Positions 8,544 through 17,394 of a stretch of 64,000 nt of DNA are shown here, piece by piece. The DNA comes from Candidatus Ribeiella danica (GTDB lineage: Bacteria; Chloroflexota; Chloroflexia; Chloroflexales; Roseiflexaceae), in assembly GCA_016717335.1 (NCBI GenBank), contig JADKFS010000001.1:1674001-1738000 (forward strand), written 5' to 3'. The number at the start of each line of letters is the position of its first letter. The stretch's first letter is position 1. The notes below the pieces were generated by a model. The model had not been told where the DNA came from. It saw nothing but the letters and a program-made list of their open reading frames with translations, and searched no databases. The position numbers and the translations under genes were made by a program.

Positions 8544-10064
8544 ATGAGCGACCGTGCCGCAACTGAACCCAGGCTGGAAGAGTACACCCAGTCGTTGCGC
8601 GAAGACTCGCTCCTCGCGCTGCTGCGGAGCGCCGGCGTCGCGGGCCTGATTCTGTTCGCCGCCGGCCTGGTGGCGACGAGTCGGAGCGCGCTGCTGCTGC
8701 CGGTTAGCGGCATGCTGCTGGGCACGTACTGGCTCGCCGACCTGGTGCGCCGCCGCGGCGCATACGGCTGGGCGGTCGTGCTGTTCCTCAGCGGCGCGCT
8801 GGCGGCGATCAGCGCGACGGGCCTGTTCTACCCGCCGAGCCAGAACCCGTTCATCTTCTTCACCCCGCTGGTCGTCGGGGTCGCGGGCGTGCTGCTGCGG
8901 CCACGGGCCGGTTTTGTGGTGGCGACGGCCGCCGCAGCGCTGCTGGCCATCGCCGCGAGCGCGAGCGGCCATGGCGACCAGATCTCCCGGCTGCCGTTCC
9001 TGGCCTCGGTGCTGCTGGGCTACCTGAGCGCCACAGTCGCGATGCTGTCGGCGCAGAGCTTTTTCGCCGCAGCCGAGTGGGCGATCGACAGCTACCACAA
9101 GGTCGAGCGGCGCGAGGCCCAGCTGTTCGAGAGCGAGAAAAAGCTGCAGCGCGCGCTGCACGAGCAGGACTACCTGAACGGCCAGCTGCAGGCCTCGAAC
9201 AAGCAGCTCGAGCGCGCGCGGGCCATCGCCGAGTACGCCAACCGCATGAAATCACAGCTCGTCGCGAACATGAGCCACGAGCTACGCACGCCGCTGAACG
9301 CGATCATCGGCTTCTCGTACATTCTGAAGCAGGAGCTCAAGGGCCCGCTGACAGCCGATCAGCACGACTATCTCGCGAGAATCTACGACTCGGGCGACTA
9401 CCTGCTCAAGCTGCTGAACGACATTCTGGACAACGCCAAGCTGGAGGCCGGTCGGATCGAGCTGCAGTACGAGCCTACCCAGATCGAGCCGATCATCCAG
9501 GACGCGCAGATGACGGCGAGCAGCCTGGCGCTGGGCAAGCCGGTCGAGCTGCGCCAGGAGCTTGCCGCCGACCTGCCGCTGGTCTACGCCGACCGTATGC
9601 GCGTCGCACAAGTGCTGCTGAACCTGCTGTCGAACGCCGTCAAGTTCACCGAGCGCGGCACGATCACGGTGCGCGCGTACGCCGACCAACGACCAACGAC
9701 CAATGACCAGCGACCAGCGACCGGCGACCACGGAGCGGGCGTGTTGGCACTTGGTCTTTCATCCTTCGTCACCGTCGAGGTCGAGGACACCGGGATCGGG
9801 ATCGCCGGCGAGCACTTCGGCCTGATCTTCGAAGAGTTTCGCCAGGCCGACGAGAGCATGTCGCGGCGCTACGGCGGCACGGGCCTGGGCCTGCCGATCA
9901 GCAAGCGGCTGGTGGAGCTGCACGGCGGCGAGCTGACGGTGCAGAGCAGGCTCGGCCAGGGGTCGATCTTCCGCTTCAGCCTGCCGGTGGCGACAGACGA
10001 GCAGATCGGCGGGACGAACGACGATATGGGCGAGCTAGTCGCCTACACTGAGGAGCTGACATGA
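8544..10064 (+). CDS. Membrane sensor histidine kinase
   Basis: A 506-residue kinase. Residues about 25-175 hold five or six transmembrane helices with no large extracellular sensor. A coiled-coil linker follows (about 180-235), then HisKA with MSHELRTPLNAIIGFSYIL (phospho-acceptor His245), and HATPase_c with LLNLLSNAVKFTERG, VEDTGIGIAGE and GGTGLGLPISKRLVE. Between the strands ITVRAY and VTVEVED a roughly 25-residue insertion (DQRPTTNDQRPATGD) is encoded by a CGACCAA heptad array at about 9687-9732. ATG 8544 is chosen over 8445 because it has GGGG upstream and avoids the promoter. The stop overlaps the next start by 4 bp (ATGA), so the two are co-translated. Confidence 0.93.
   Translation: MSDRAATEPRLEEYTQSLREDSLLALLRSAGVAGLILFAAGLVATSRSALLLPVSGMLLGTYWLADLVRRRGAYGWAVVLFLSGALAAISATGLFYPPSQNPFIFFTPLVVGVAGVLLRPRAGFVVATAAAALLAIAASASGHGDQISRLPFLASVLLGYLSATVAMLSAQSFFAAAEWAIDSYHKVERREAQLFESEKKLQRALHEQDYLNGQLQASNKQLERARAIAEYANRMKSQLVANMSHELRTPLNAIIGFSYILKQELKGPLTADQHDYLARIYDSGDYLLKLLNDILDNAKLEAGRIELQYEPTQIEPIIQDAQMTASSLALGKPVELRQELAADLPLVYADRMRVAQVLLNLLSNAVKFTERGTITVRAYADQRPTTNDQRPATGDHGAGVLALGLSSFVTVEVEDTGIGIAGEHFGLIFEEFRQADESMSRRYGGTGLGLPISKRLVELHGGELTVQSRLGQGSIFRFSLPVATDEQIGGTNDDMGELVAYTEELT
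9687..9732. repeat. In-frame heptad array inside the histidine kinase gene
   Basis: About six 7-bp units of CGACCAA type in the ATPase domain. A single facing TTGGTC follows at about 9755. The reading frame stays open through it. Confidence 0.7.
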
Positions 10065-10468
10065 CGATCGAGCGGCCCGAGGACGCCTATATTATCCTGG
10101 TCGAAGACGACCCAAACTCGTACCTGGTGGTCGAGGAGCTGGTCAAGCATGCCGGCTTCAAGCACTTCTACCACCGCGGCAGCGGCGCGAAGCTCGTCCA
10201 GCTGCTCGAGGCGCTGCCGCGGGTCAACCTGATCCTGCTGGACATCGGGCTGCCGGGCGAGGATGGCTTCTCGGTGCTGAAGCGGCTGCGCGCCCACCCG
10301 CAGACGGCGCAGGCGCACATCGCGGCCGTGACCGCCAACATTATGCACCAGACCAGGCTGCGCGCCAAAGACGCCGGGTTCGACAGCTTCATCAGCAAGC
10401 CCATCCGGCCCGACAAGATCTGCGACCAGATGCGCGGCATGCTGAGCGGGAAGACCTACTGGTGGTAG
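10061..10468 (+). CDS. Single-domain response regulator (CheY-like)
   Basis: A 135-residue receiver domain without output domain. It has the acidic pair in ILVEDDPNS, the phospho-acceptor Asp61 in LLDIGLPGEDGF, the switch Thr in VTAN and the conserved Lys in FISKPIRPDKI. It overlaps the kinase gene by ATGA and is therefore its likely partner, either as a phosphorelay intermediate or acting by protein contact. Confidence 0.93.
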   Translation: MTIERPEDAYIILVEDDPNSYLVVEELVKHAGFKHFYHRGSGAKLVQLLEALPRVNLILLDIGLPGEDGFSVLKRLRAHPQTAQAHIAAVTANIMHQTRLRAKDAGFDSFISKPIRPDKICDQMRGMLSGKTYWW

Positions 10469-10524
10469 ACGGTTGACAAGCGGCCGCCAAATCGCTATAC
10501 TGCGGTCCAATAATTGAATAGCTG

Positions 10525-10697
10525 CTCATCGAGAGGGGTGGAGGGACCGGCCCTGTGAAACCCCGGCAACCCCCTATGAAATGCGGAACGATGAACGCAG
10601 AGCGATGAATGGCTCGAACGAAGCCTCATCGTTCATCGTTCATCCTTCAGCGTTTCGGGGAAGGTGCTAACTCCGACAGCGCAAGCTGGGAGATGAG
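10525..10697 (+). ncRNA. SAM-I (S-box) riboswitch with an expanded P3 arm
   Basis: The S-box core is readable: P1 CTCATC (10525-10530) with GATGAG (10692-10697), GAGGGACCGGCCC, GAAACCCCGGCAACC, then GGAAGGTGCTAACTCC and GACAGCGCAAGCTGGGAGATGAG in short pieces. S-adenosylmethionine binding stabilises P1. Between CGGCAACC and GGTGCTAA the P3 arm, normally short, is about 85 bases and consists of facing 7-bp arrays (ACGATGA type at about 10588-10610 and ATCGTTC type at about 10627-10655). It controls metH. Confidence 0.92.
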
Positions 10698-10710
10698 GAC
10701 AATGATGTGA

Positions 10711-10738
10711 CCCTCATGCCCGCGCATGGGGTTTTTTT
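10711..10738 (+). terminator. Riboswitch expression-platform terminator
   Basis: CCTCATGC pairs with GCATGGGG, followed by seven T. The 3' side of riboswitch P1 (ATGAGG) can instead pair with CCTCAT of the terminator, giving the antiterminator expected when SAM is low. So SAM turns metH off by transcription termination. Confidence 0.85.
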
Positions 10739-10746
10739 GTGCCACG

Positions 10747-10787
10747 GGTGTGGTCGGGGGCGGGCTTCGCCCGCCCCCGACCACACC
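10747..10787. repeat. Perfect 19-bp hairpin in the metH leader
   Basis: GGTGTGGTCGGGGGCGGGC (10747-10765) and its exact reverse complement (10769-10787) flank a TTC loop. It begins 9 bp after the riboswitch terminator and ends 50 bp before the metH start. It has no U-tract. Confidence 0.8.
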
Positions 10788-10837
10788 TCCCCAAGGGTAA
10801 AGCTGATCGCGGCCAGAGGAATGGAGAGGAACACCAC

Positions 10838-13800
10838 ATGACCAAACATAGGGCCAGGCCTACCTACCTTGAGGCGCTCAAACAGCGCGTGCTGCTCTAC
10901 GACGGCGCGATGGGCACGAGCATCGACATGTTCAACCTGACGGCCGCGGACTTCGGCGGCGAGCGCACGCACGGCAACCGCGACTACCTGGCGATCACGC
11001 GGCCCGACGTGATCGAGCAGATCCACAGCTCGTTCATGGAGGCGGGCTGCGACGTGCTGGAGACCGACACCTTCCAGGCGACCCGGCTGCGGCTGGAGGA
11101 GTGGGGCCTGGCCGACCAGACCGCCGAGCTCAACCGCGCCGCGGCCCGGCTGGCCCGCAGCGTCGCCGACCGCTACGAGGCCAAGGATGGCCGGCCGCGC
11201 TACGTCGCGGGCTCGATCGGGCCGACCGGCAAGCTGCCCTCGTCGGACGACCCGGCGCTCTCGGACATCAGCTTCGACCAGCTCTCGGAGATCTTCTTCG
11301 AGCAGGCCGGCGCGCTGATCGAGGGCGGCGCCGACGTGCTGCTGGTCGAGACCAGCGTGGACATTCTGGAGGTCAAGGCCGCGCTCGACGGCATCCGCCG
11401 CGCCAAGCAGGCCGCCGGCAGCGACGTCGCCGTGCAGGCGCAGATCTTCCTCGACCTCTCGGGCCGCATGCTGCTGGGCACCGAGGTGCCGGCGGTGATC
11501 GCCACGCTGGAGGCCATGCCGGTGGACGTGATCGGGCTGAACTGCTCGACCGGGCCGGAGCACATGCGCGAGGCGATCCAGTACCTGTGCGCCCACTCGC
11601 GCCTACCGATCTCGTGCATCCCGAACGCCGGGCTGCCGCTCGAGGTCGACGGCGAGACGGTGTACCCGATGGAGCCGGAGCCGTTCGCGCGCATCCTGGC
11701 CGAGTTCGCGAACGAGTACGGCGTGAACGTGGTCGGCGGCTGCTGCGGCACCCGGCCGGCACACATCGCGCAGCTGCGCGCGCAGATCGGCTACGACCGC
11801 GCCCCGACGCCGCGCGAGATCGAGTACATCCCGAGCGTCTCGTCGGGCATCAAGGCGGCGGCGCTGCGCCAGGATGTGACGCTGACGATGATCGGCGAGC
11901 GGGTCAACTCGCTGGGCTCGCGCAAGGTCAAGAAGCTGCTGCTGGCCGACGACTACGACGGCGTGCTCGAAGTCGCGCGCGAGCAGGTCGACAGCGGCGC
12001 GCACCTGCTCGACGTGGGCGTGGCGATGACCGAGCGGCCCGACGAGCGCGAGCAGATGGTCACGCTGCTCAAGAAGCTGACGATGAACGTCGAGCTGCCG
12101 CTGGTGATCGATACGACCGAGGCCGACGTGCTCAAGGCCGCGCTGGAGATGTACCCCGGCCGCGCGGTGGTGAACTCGCTCTCGCTGGAGGGCGGGCGCG
12201 GCGACAAGATCGACCGGACCATGCCGCTGGTGGCGCGCTACGGCGCGGCCACGATCGCGATGACGATCGACGAGGAGGGCATGGCCCACACCGCCGAGCG
12301 CAAGCTGGAGATCGCCCAGCGGATCGCCCGGATCGCGAACGACGAGTACGGCGTGCCGAACGAGGCGCTGATCTACGACGTGATCACCTTCCCGCTGGTG
12401 ACGGGCCAGGCCGAGCTGCGCGGCTCGGCGATCGAGACGCTGAACGGTATCCGCGCGGTCAAGGCCGGCGTGCCGGGCTGCTTCACGGTGCTGGGCGTCT
12501 CGAACCTCAGCTTCGGGGTGGCGCCGCACGCCCGCGCCGCGCTGAACTCGGTGTTCCTCAAGCACGCGGTCGAGGCGGGGCTGGACCTGGCGATCATCAA
12601 CCCGGCCCACGTCACGCCCTACGCCGAGATCCCGGCCGAGCAGGTGGCGATCTGCGAGGAGCTGATCTTCAACCGCGACGAGAACGCGCTGGCGCGCTTC
12701 ATCCAGTTCTACGAGGCGAACGCCTCGGCCGAGAAGAGCGACTCGCGGGCCGACCCGACCGAGGGGATGACAGTCGGCCAGCGCCTGCACTGGAAGATCG
12801 TGCACCGCAAGAAGGAGGGCGTCGAGGAGGACGTCGACACGCTGATCGCGCTGGGTCTTGAGGCTAGAGGCTTGAGGCTTGGGGCGGAAGCCGCGCGCGT
12901 CATGGACCCCGAAACGCAGTCGACGCCGCAGGGGGAAGTTGCGGTCGGCGTGCTGAACGACGTGCTGCTGCCGGCGATGAAGGAGGTCGGCGACCTGTTC
13001 GGCGCGGGCCAGCTGATCCTGCCGTTCGTGCTGCAGAGCGCCGAGGTGATGAAGAAGACGGTGGCCTACCTGGAGCGCTACCTCGACAAGATCAATGGCT
13101 CCAGCAAGGGCAAAGTCGTGCTGGCGACGGTCTACGGCGACGTGCACGACATCGGCAAGAACCTGGTCAACACCATCCTGTCGAACAACGGCTACACCGT
13201 GTACGACCTGGGCAAGCAGGTGCCGCTGAACAGGATCATCGAGAAGGCGGTCGAGGTCAACGCCGACGCGATCGGCCTCTCGGCGCTGCTGGTGAGCACC
13301 TCGAAGCAGATGCCGCTGTGCGTGCAGGAGCTGCACCGGCGCGGGCTCTCGTTCCCGGTGCTGGTGGGCGGCGCGGCGATCAACAAGCAGTATGGGCAGC
13401 GGATCATGTTCGTCGGCGAGGAGGAGCCGTACGAGCCGGGCGTGTTCTACTGCAAGGACGCCTTCGAGGGGCTGGAGACGATGGAGAAGCTGTCCGACCG
13501 CTCCACGCGCGCGAGCTTCGTCTACCAGGCCAAGGCCGACGCGGCGGCGACGCTGCACCAGAAGCAGCGCGGGCGCGTGGCGCTGGCCGAGCTCGGCAAG
13601 GCCAGCCAGGGCGGCGAGCAGGTGCGCTCGAAAGTCCGGCGCGACGTGCCGGTCCCGACGCCGCCCTTCTGGGGCGCGCAGGTGGTCACGCGGATCAAGC
13701 TGCAGGACGTGCTGGACTGCCTGGACCGCAACGCGCTGTACCGGCTGCAGTGGGGCGCGAAGAACGCCAAGGGGGCCGAGTGGGAGCGGCTGAAGGGCGA

Positions 13801-14509
13801 GTTCGACATCCGCGTGCGCGATCTGATGCGCGAGGCCGAGCGCGACGGCTGGCTGGAGCCGAAGGTGGTCTATGGCTACTTCCCGGTCCAGGCCGCCGGC
13901 AACGAGCTGATCGTGTACGATCCGAAGAGCGTGGGGCTAGGGACGTGGGGCTTGGGGCTTGGGTCGGAGAACAAGGCTCAATCCACAAGGCCCAAGCCCC
14001 AGGAGCTGACGCGCTTCGTGTTCCCGCGCCAGCCCGAGCGCGAGCGGCTGTGCCTGTCCGACTACTTCCGCTCGGTCGAGGATGGCGAGTTCGACGTCGC
14101 GGCGTTCCAGATTGTGACGATGGGCACGCGGGTGGACGACCTGACCGAGGAGCTGCAGGAGTCCGGCGACTACAGCCGCTCCTACTTCATCCACGGGCTG
14201 AGCGTCTCGCTGGCCGAGGGGCTGGCGGAGTACACCAACCGGGTGGTGCGCCAGGGGCTGGGGCTGCGCGGCGAGCGGGGCAAGCGCTACTCGTGGGGCT
14301 ACCCGGCCTGCCCGGACCTCGACGAGCACGGCAAGCTGTTCGCGATCCTGCCGAGCGACCAGATCGACGTCTCGCTGACCGAGGCGTTCCAGCTGGTGCC
14401 GGAGCAGAGCACCGCGGCGATCGTGATCCACCACCCCGAGGCCAAGTACTTCTCGATCGGCTCGGCGCGCGAGCGGGCCGAGGGCGACGTGGAGCAGGTC
14501 GTCGCCTAG
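10838..14509 (+). CDS. metH: Cobalamin-dependent methionine synthase
   Basis: A 1223-residue full-length MetH that transfers a methyl group from methyl-tetrahydrofolate to homocysteine through cobalamin. Domains in order: homocysteine methyltransferase (about 10-320: LYDGAMGTSIDM, NVVGGCCGTRPAHI with zinc-binding cysteines), pterin-binding (about 345-610: IGERVNSLGSRK), cobalamin cap and B12 domain (GDVHDIGKN with the cobalt-ligand His, then GLSALLVSTSK and VLVGGAAI), and the SAM-binding reactivation domain (SWGYPACPDLDEH). Two in-frame insertions encoded by heptad arrays are odd: ALGLEARGLRLGAEAARVM in the cap domain and LGTWGLGLGSENKAQSTRP before the reactivation domain. GGAGAGGA precedes the ATG. 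Controlled by the SAM-I riboswitch. Confidence 0.97.
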   Translation: MTKHRARPTYLEALKQRVLLYDGAMGTSIDMFNLTAADFGGERTHGNRDYLAITRPDVIEQIHSSFMEAGCDVLETDTFQATRLRLEEWGLADQTAELNRAAARLARSVADRYEAKDGRPRYVAGSIGPTGKLPSSDDPALSDISFDQLSEIFFEQAGALIEGGADVLLVETSVDILEVKAALDGIRRAKQAAGSDVAVQAQIFLDLSGRMLLGTEVPAVIATLEAMPVDVIGLNCSTGPEHMREAIQYLCAHSRLPISCIPNAGLPLEVDGETVYPMEPEPFARILAEFANEYGVNVVGGCCGTRPAHIAQLRAQIGYDRAPTPREIEYIPSVSSGIKAAALRQDVTLTMIGERVNSLGSRKVKKLLLADDYDGVLEVAREQVDSGAHLLDVGVAMTERPDEREQMVTLLKKLTMNVELPLVIDTTEADVLKAALEMYPGRAVVNSLSLEGGRGDKIDRTMPLVARYGAATIAMTIDEEGMAHTAERKLEIAQRIARIANDEYGVPNEALIYDVITFPLVTGQAELRGSAIETLNGIRAVKAGVPGCFTVLGVSNLSFGVAPHARAALNSVFLKHAVEAGLDLAIINPAHVTPYAEIPAEQVAICEELIFNRDENALARFIQFYEANASAEKSDSRADPTEGMTVGQRLHWKIVHRKKEGVEEDVDTLIALGLEARGLRLGAEAARVMDPETQSTPQGEVAVGVLNDVLLPAMKEVGDLFGAGQLILPFVLQSAEVMKKTVAYLERYLDKINGSSKGKVVLATVYGDVHDIGKNLVNTILSNNGYTVYDLGKQVPLNRIIEKAVEVNADAIGLSALLVSTSKQMPLCVQELHRRGLSFPVLVGGAAINKQYGQRIMFVGEEEPYEPGVFYCKDAFEGLETMEKLSDRSTRASFVYQAKADAAATLHQKQRGRVALAELGKASQGGEQVRSKVRRDVPVPTPPFWGAQVVTRIKLQDVLDCLDRNALYRLQWGAKNAKGAEWERLKGEFDIRVRDLMREAERDGWLEPKVVYGYFPVQAAGNELIVYDPKSVGLGTWGLGLGSENKAQSTRPKPQELTRFVFPRQPERERLCLSDYFRSVEDGEFDVAAFQIVTMGTRVDDLTEELQESGDYSRSYFIHGLSVSLAEGLAEYTNRVVRQGLGLRGERGKRYSWGYPACPDLDEHGKLFAILPSDQIDVSLTEAFQLVPEQSTAAIVIHHPEAKYFSIGSARERAEGDVEQVVA
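12857..12886. repeat. Heptad array inside metH (first)
   Basis: Four 7-bp units of the TTGAGGC type in frame in the cobalamin cap domain. Confidence 0.65.
13932..14003. repeat. Facing heptad arrays inside metH (second)
   Basis: GGGGCTT-type units at about 13941-13965 face AAGCCCC-type units at about 13989-14003, with about 25 bp between. The insertion is in frame between the B12 domain and the reactivation domain. Confidence 0.7.
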
Positions 14510-14517
14510 CTGCAGTC

Positions 14518-14601
14518 ACGGAACTACTGAGCGACCGAACCACAGAACCGCGGAACCGAGCTGAGCAGGTTCCGCGGTTCTGTGGTTCAGTGGTTCTGTG
14601 G
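14518..14601. terminator. Long heptad-built hairpin between metH and rsmA
   Basis: Units such as CACAGAAC and CGCGGAAC on the left (about 14520-14557) face GGTTCCGCGGTTCTGTGG on the right (about 14569-14600), with a 10-base centre. It separates converging metH and rsmA and probably stops transcription from both sides. Confidence 0.65.
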
Positions 14602-14623
14602 GCGAGGGCGCCACCCTTCTGCC

Positions 14624-15547
14624 CTATTCGAGCGAGAGCGTCTGGTAGATCCGCTGCCACTCGGCCAGGGTGACCGTCTCGGCGCGGCGGTTGGGGTCAA
14701 CCCCAGCGGCCTCGAGCGCGGCGACGGCGCGCGGCTTCTCGATCTTCACGCCCATAGCGGCCAGGCCGGTCGGCAGCGCGTTGGAGAGCTTTTTGCGCGC
14801 CTGCAGGAAGCCGGCCTTGACCAGCCGCAGCAGCGCGTCCACCTCTACGTCGACGGCCGGGCGCGGGCGCATGCGCAGCCGCAGCACCGCCGAGTCGACC
14901 GCCGGCGCCGGCACGAAGCTGGCGGCCGGCACGCGCGCGATGATCTCCGGCTCGGCGTAGATCTGCACCGAATGGGCCAGCACGCTCAGGTCGCCCGGCC
15001 GCGCCGCGATCCGCTCGGCCACCTCCCACTGCACCAGCACGACGATCAGCTCGGGCCTGCGCGCCGCCTCAAGGAAGTGGCGCAGGGCGGCCGAGGTGAT
15101 CGCGTAGGGCAGGTTGGCGACGACTTTGTAGCCAGGGGCTTGGGGCTTGGGGCTTGGGGCTTGGGAGTCGGGCGCGCCAGAGCTAGCCCCAAGTCCCAAA
15201 TCCCAAGTCCCAATCAATCGGTCGGGCGGCAGGTTGAGGATATCGCCCTGCACGATCGACAGGCGCGGGTCGCCGGCAAACTCCTCGCGCAGCCGCTCGC
15301 ACAGGCGCCGGTCGAGCTCGACGGCGACGACGCGGCCGGCCCGCTGCAGCAGCTCCCACGTCAGCACGCCGAGGCCCGGCCCAACCTCGACCACGGTGTC
15401 GTCGCGCGAGAGACCGGCCGCCTCGACGATCGCGCCGAGCGCATCGCCGTCGATCAGAAAATTCTGCCCCATGCCGCGAGTCGGGCGGAGCTCCAGCGAG
15501 CGCAGCGCGGCGCGGACGCGACTAGCGGTGATGTAGGGGTTGTCCAT
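14624..15547 (-). CDS. rsmA: 16S rRNA dimethyladenosine transferase
   Basis: A 307-residue KsgA/RsmA methyltransferase that dimethylates two adjacent adenosines near the 3' end of 16S rRNA. Motifs: TRGMGQNFLIDGDALG, VVEVGPGLGVLTWELLQ (SAM site), VVAVELDRRL, IVQGDIL, and VVANLPYAITSAALRHF, the NLPY catalytic motif. Between QGDIL and NLPY a 25-30 residue insertion (LGLGASSGAPDSQAPSPKPQ) is encoded by facing heptad arrays. It opens with MDNPYITASRVRAALRSLEL. Downstream in a minus-strand series after the GAF kinase. Confidence 0.94.
   Translation of the reverse strand: MDNPYITASRVRAALRSLELRPTRGMGQNFLIDGDALGAIVEAAGLSRDDTVVEVGPGLGVLTWELLQRAGRVVAVELDRRLCERLREEFAGDPRLSIVQGDILNLPPDRLIGTWDLGLGASSGAPDSQAPSPKPQAPGYKVVANLPYAITSAALRHFLEAARRPELIVVLVQWEVAERIAARPGDLSVLAHSVQIYAEPEIIARVPAASFVPAPAVDSAVLRLRMRPRPAVDVEVDALLRLVKAGFLQARKKLSNALPTGLAAMGVKIEKPRAVAALEAAGVDPNRRAETVTLAEWQRIYQTLSLE
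15134..15220. repeat. Facing heptad arrays inside rsmA
   Basis: Four GGGGCTT-type units at about 15136-15168 face AAGTCCC/AAATCCC-type units at about 15188-15213, about 20 bp apart. They can form a long hairpin in DNA or RNA while keeping the frame open. Confidence 0.75.
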
Positions 15548-15612
15548 AGTTTTGAGTTTTGAGTTTTGAGTTTTGAGTTTTGAGTTACGCTACTCAAAAC
15601 TCAAAACCCAGA
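15548..15612. repeat. TTTTGAG heptad hairpin between rsmA and the kinase gene
   Basis: Five TTTTGAG units (about 15550-15584) face CTCAAAA-type units (15592-15612) with a very short centre. It fills the whole 67-bp gap between the stop of the kinase and the start of rsmA. Confidence 0.85.
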
Positions 15613-15614
15613 AC

Positions 15615-17393
15615 TTACGAGAGTGGGATTGTCACGCGAACGGTCGTGCCCTGGCCCGGCGCCGACATCATCTCGGATGTGCCGCCGATCAGCTTGGCAC
15701 GCTCCTCGATGTTCAGCAGGCCAAACGACCCGCGCTTTTCGTAGGATTCCAGGACCTTCTGCAGATCGAAGCCGCCGCCGTCGTCCTGGACGGTGATCTC
15801 GAGCGTCGCGGAGGACTGCTTGAGGCGAACCCAGATATGCTCGGCCTTGGCGTACTTGAGGGCGTTGTTGATCGCCTCCTGGATGATATTGAACAGCGTG
15901 CCCTCGGTCCGGGTGTCGAGGTTGGCGCTGATCTCGCTCGACTCGAGGATGATCAGGGTGCCGTTGCCCTGGAAGCGCTCGAGGTACTGGCGCAGCGTCG
16001 TGTCGAGCCCTTGGGTCTCGAGCGCGAGCGGGCGCAGCTCGAACAGCATCGTGCGGACCTCGTGGGTCGTGCGCTTGGCCAGCGCGCCGAGCTTGTCGAG
16101 CTCGGAGAACACCCGTGAGGGGTCGCGCTCGAGCAGCCGCTTGATGAACTCAACGTTCATCGTGATCGCGGCGAGCGCCTGGGCCGGCCCGTCGTGCAGA
16201 TCGCGGGCGAGCTGGTGGCGCACCTCCTCCTCTTTCGAGAGCAGCTTGGAGCGCTCCTGGCGCAGGTCGTGGACGAGCTGGGCGTTGTGCAGCGCGATGA
16301 TCGCGTAGTTGGCCAGCGCGACCAGCATGCCCAGCTGCTCCTGCGAGAAGGCGCGCTCGCGATCGCTGGCGATCAGCATCAGGCCGTAGGTGCGGAGCGC
16401 GGCGCGCAGCGGCACCAGGCAGGTCGCCTTGCACGACGCCAGCGCCGAGATCGGCCGCAGCTCCGGCTCCTGGCTGATGTCCTCGATGATGCACGGGTCG
16501 GACGAGCGCAGCACCATGCCGACCCGCCCGCCCTCGACCTGCAGGCGCTGCATCCGGTCGCCCTCGCGCAGCCCGTAGGCGGCCGCGATGAACAGCTCGT
16601 CGGCCTGGCCGGTCGAGAGCAGCACCATCGCGCAGGAGTGCGGCACCAGCTTGCGGCTCTCGATCAGGGCCGTGTCGAGCACGCTCTGGTAGTTCATGGT
16701 CGTCGAGAGCGTGTAGGCGACCTCGTAGAGCGAGCGCATCTGATCGCGGTAGGCGTTGGCCTCGATCAGGGCATCCTGCTGCTTGCGCTCGGCCAGCGCG
16801 ACAATCATCCGGTTCGTGCTGGTCCAGCGCTCGGCCAGGCTGGCGGTAAGCCATGGGATGCAGATCAGCGCGGCGGATCGCAGCAGCAGGCCGACCAGCC
16901 CAAGCACCTCGTAGGGGGGCGTGCCGTTATTCGGGCCGACCCGCGCGAAGAGATACGCGACGATGTACGTGGTGGCGGCATAGACTCCCGCCAGCAGGCT
17001 GGCCGCCGGGCGCAGCCGGAAGGCCGCGCTGACCAGCGGGATCAGATAGATCGGGTAGAACAGGTCGCGCGGGTCGTGGCTGACATACGTGAACAGCGAG
17101 ATGAAGATGATATCGACGGCGAAGGAGGTCGACAGCAGCAGGCTAAGCGCGGGCAGAAACAGGGCCACCGTCGTCAGCAGGTTGTAGAACGCGTAGCACC
17201 AGACCAGCAGCAGCACCGGCGACATCGGCAGGACGATCGGCCAGAGCGGCTGGCCGACCAGCAGCCAGGCGATCGCCGCCAGGAGCGCGAGGATAGCCCA
17301 GCGCGCCGCGATATAGAAACGGTCGCCGCTCAGCAGCTGCCAGCGAGCGTTCGATCTGGTGGACGATGCGGTTGTCGTTGGGGATACGCTCAT
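15615..17393 (-). CDS. GAF-domain sensor histidine kinase (NarL-partner class)
   Basis: A 592-residue kinase. Residues about 25-200 carry six or more membrane helices. A GAF domain covers about 225-375 (SVLDTALIESRKLVPHSCAM, VGMVLRSSDPCIIEDI). The HisKA_3 dimerisation helix has the phospho-acceptor His400 in LARDLHDGPAQALAAI. The ATPase has IIQEAINNALKYAKAEHI and VQDDGGGFD. This class usually signals to NarL/LuxR response regulators, none of which is adjacent. Only one base separates its ATG from the stop of the ECF sigma gene, so the two are co-transcribed. Confidence 0.93.
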   Translation of the reverse strand: MSVSPTTTASSTRSNARWQLLSGDRFYIAARWAILALLAAIAWLLVGQPLWPIVLPMSPVLLLVWCYAFYNLLTTVALFLPALSLLLSTSFAVDIIFISLFTYVSHDPRDLFYPIYLIPLVSAAFRLRPAASLLAGVYAATTYIVAYLFARVGPNNGTPPYEVLGLVGLLLRSAALICIPWLTASLAERWTSTNRMIVALAERKQQDALIEANAYRDQMRSLYEVAYTLSTTMNYQSVLDTALIESRKLVPHSCAMVLLSTGQADELFIAAAYGLREGDRMQRLQVEGGRVGMVLRSSDPCIIEDISQEPELRPISALASCKATCLVPLRAALRTYGLMLIASDRERAFSQEQLGMLVALANYAIIALHNAQLVHDLRQERSKLLSKEEEVRHQLARDLHDGPAQALAAITMNVEFIKRLLERDPSRVFSELDKLGALAKRTTHEVRTMLFELRPLALETQGLDTTLRQYLERFQGNGTLIILESSEISANLDTRTEGTLFNIIQEAINNALKYAKAEHIWVRLKQSSATLEITVQDDGGGFDLQKVLESYEKRGSFGLLNIEERAKLIGGTSEMMSAPGQGTTVRVTIPLS

Positions 17394-17394
17394 A

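Noticed and set aside
11603..13558. 651-residue frame antisense to metH
   Set aside because: Low-complexity shadow of a well-supported MetH frame.
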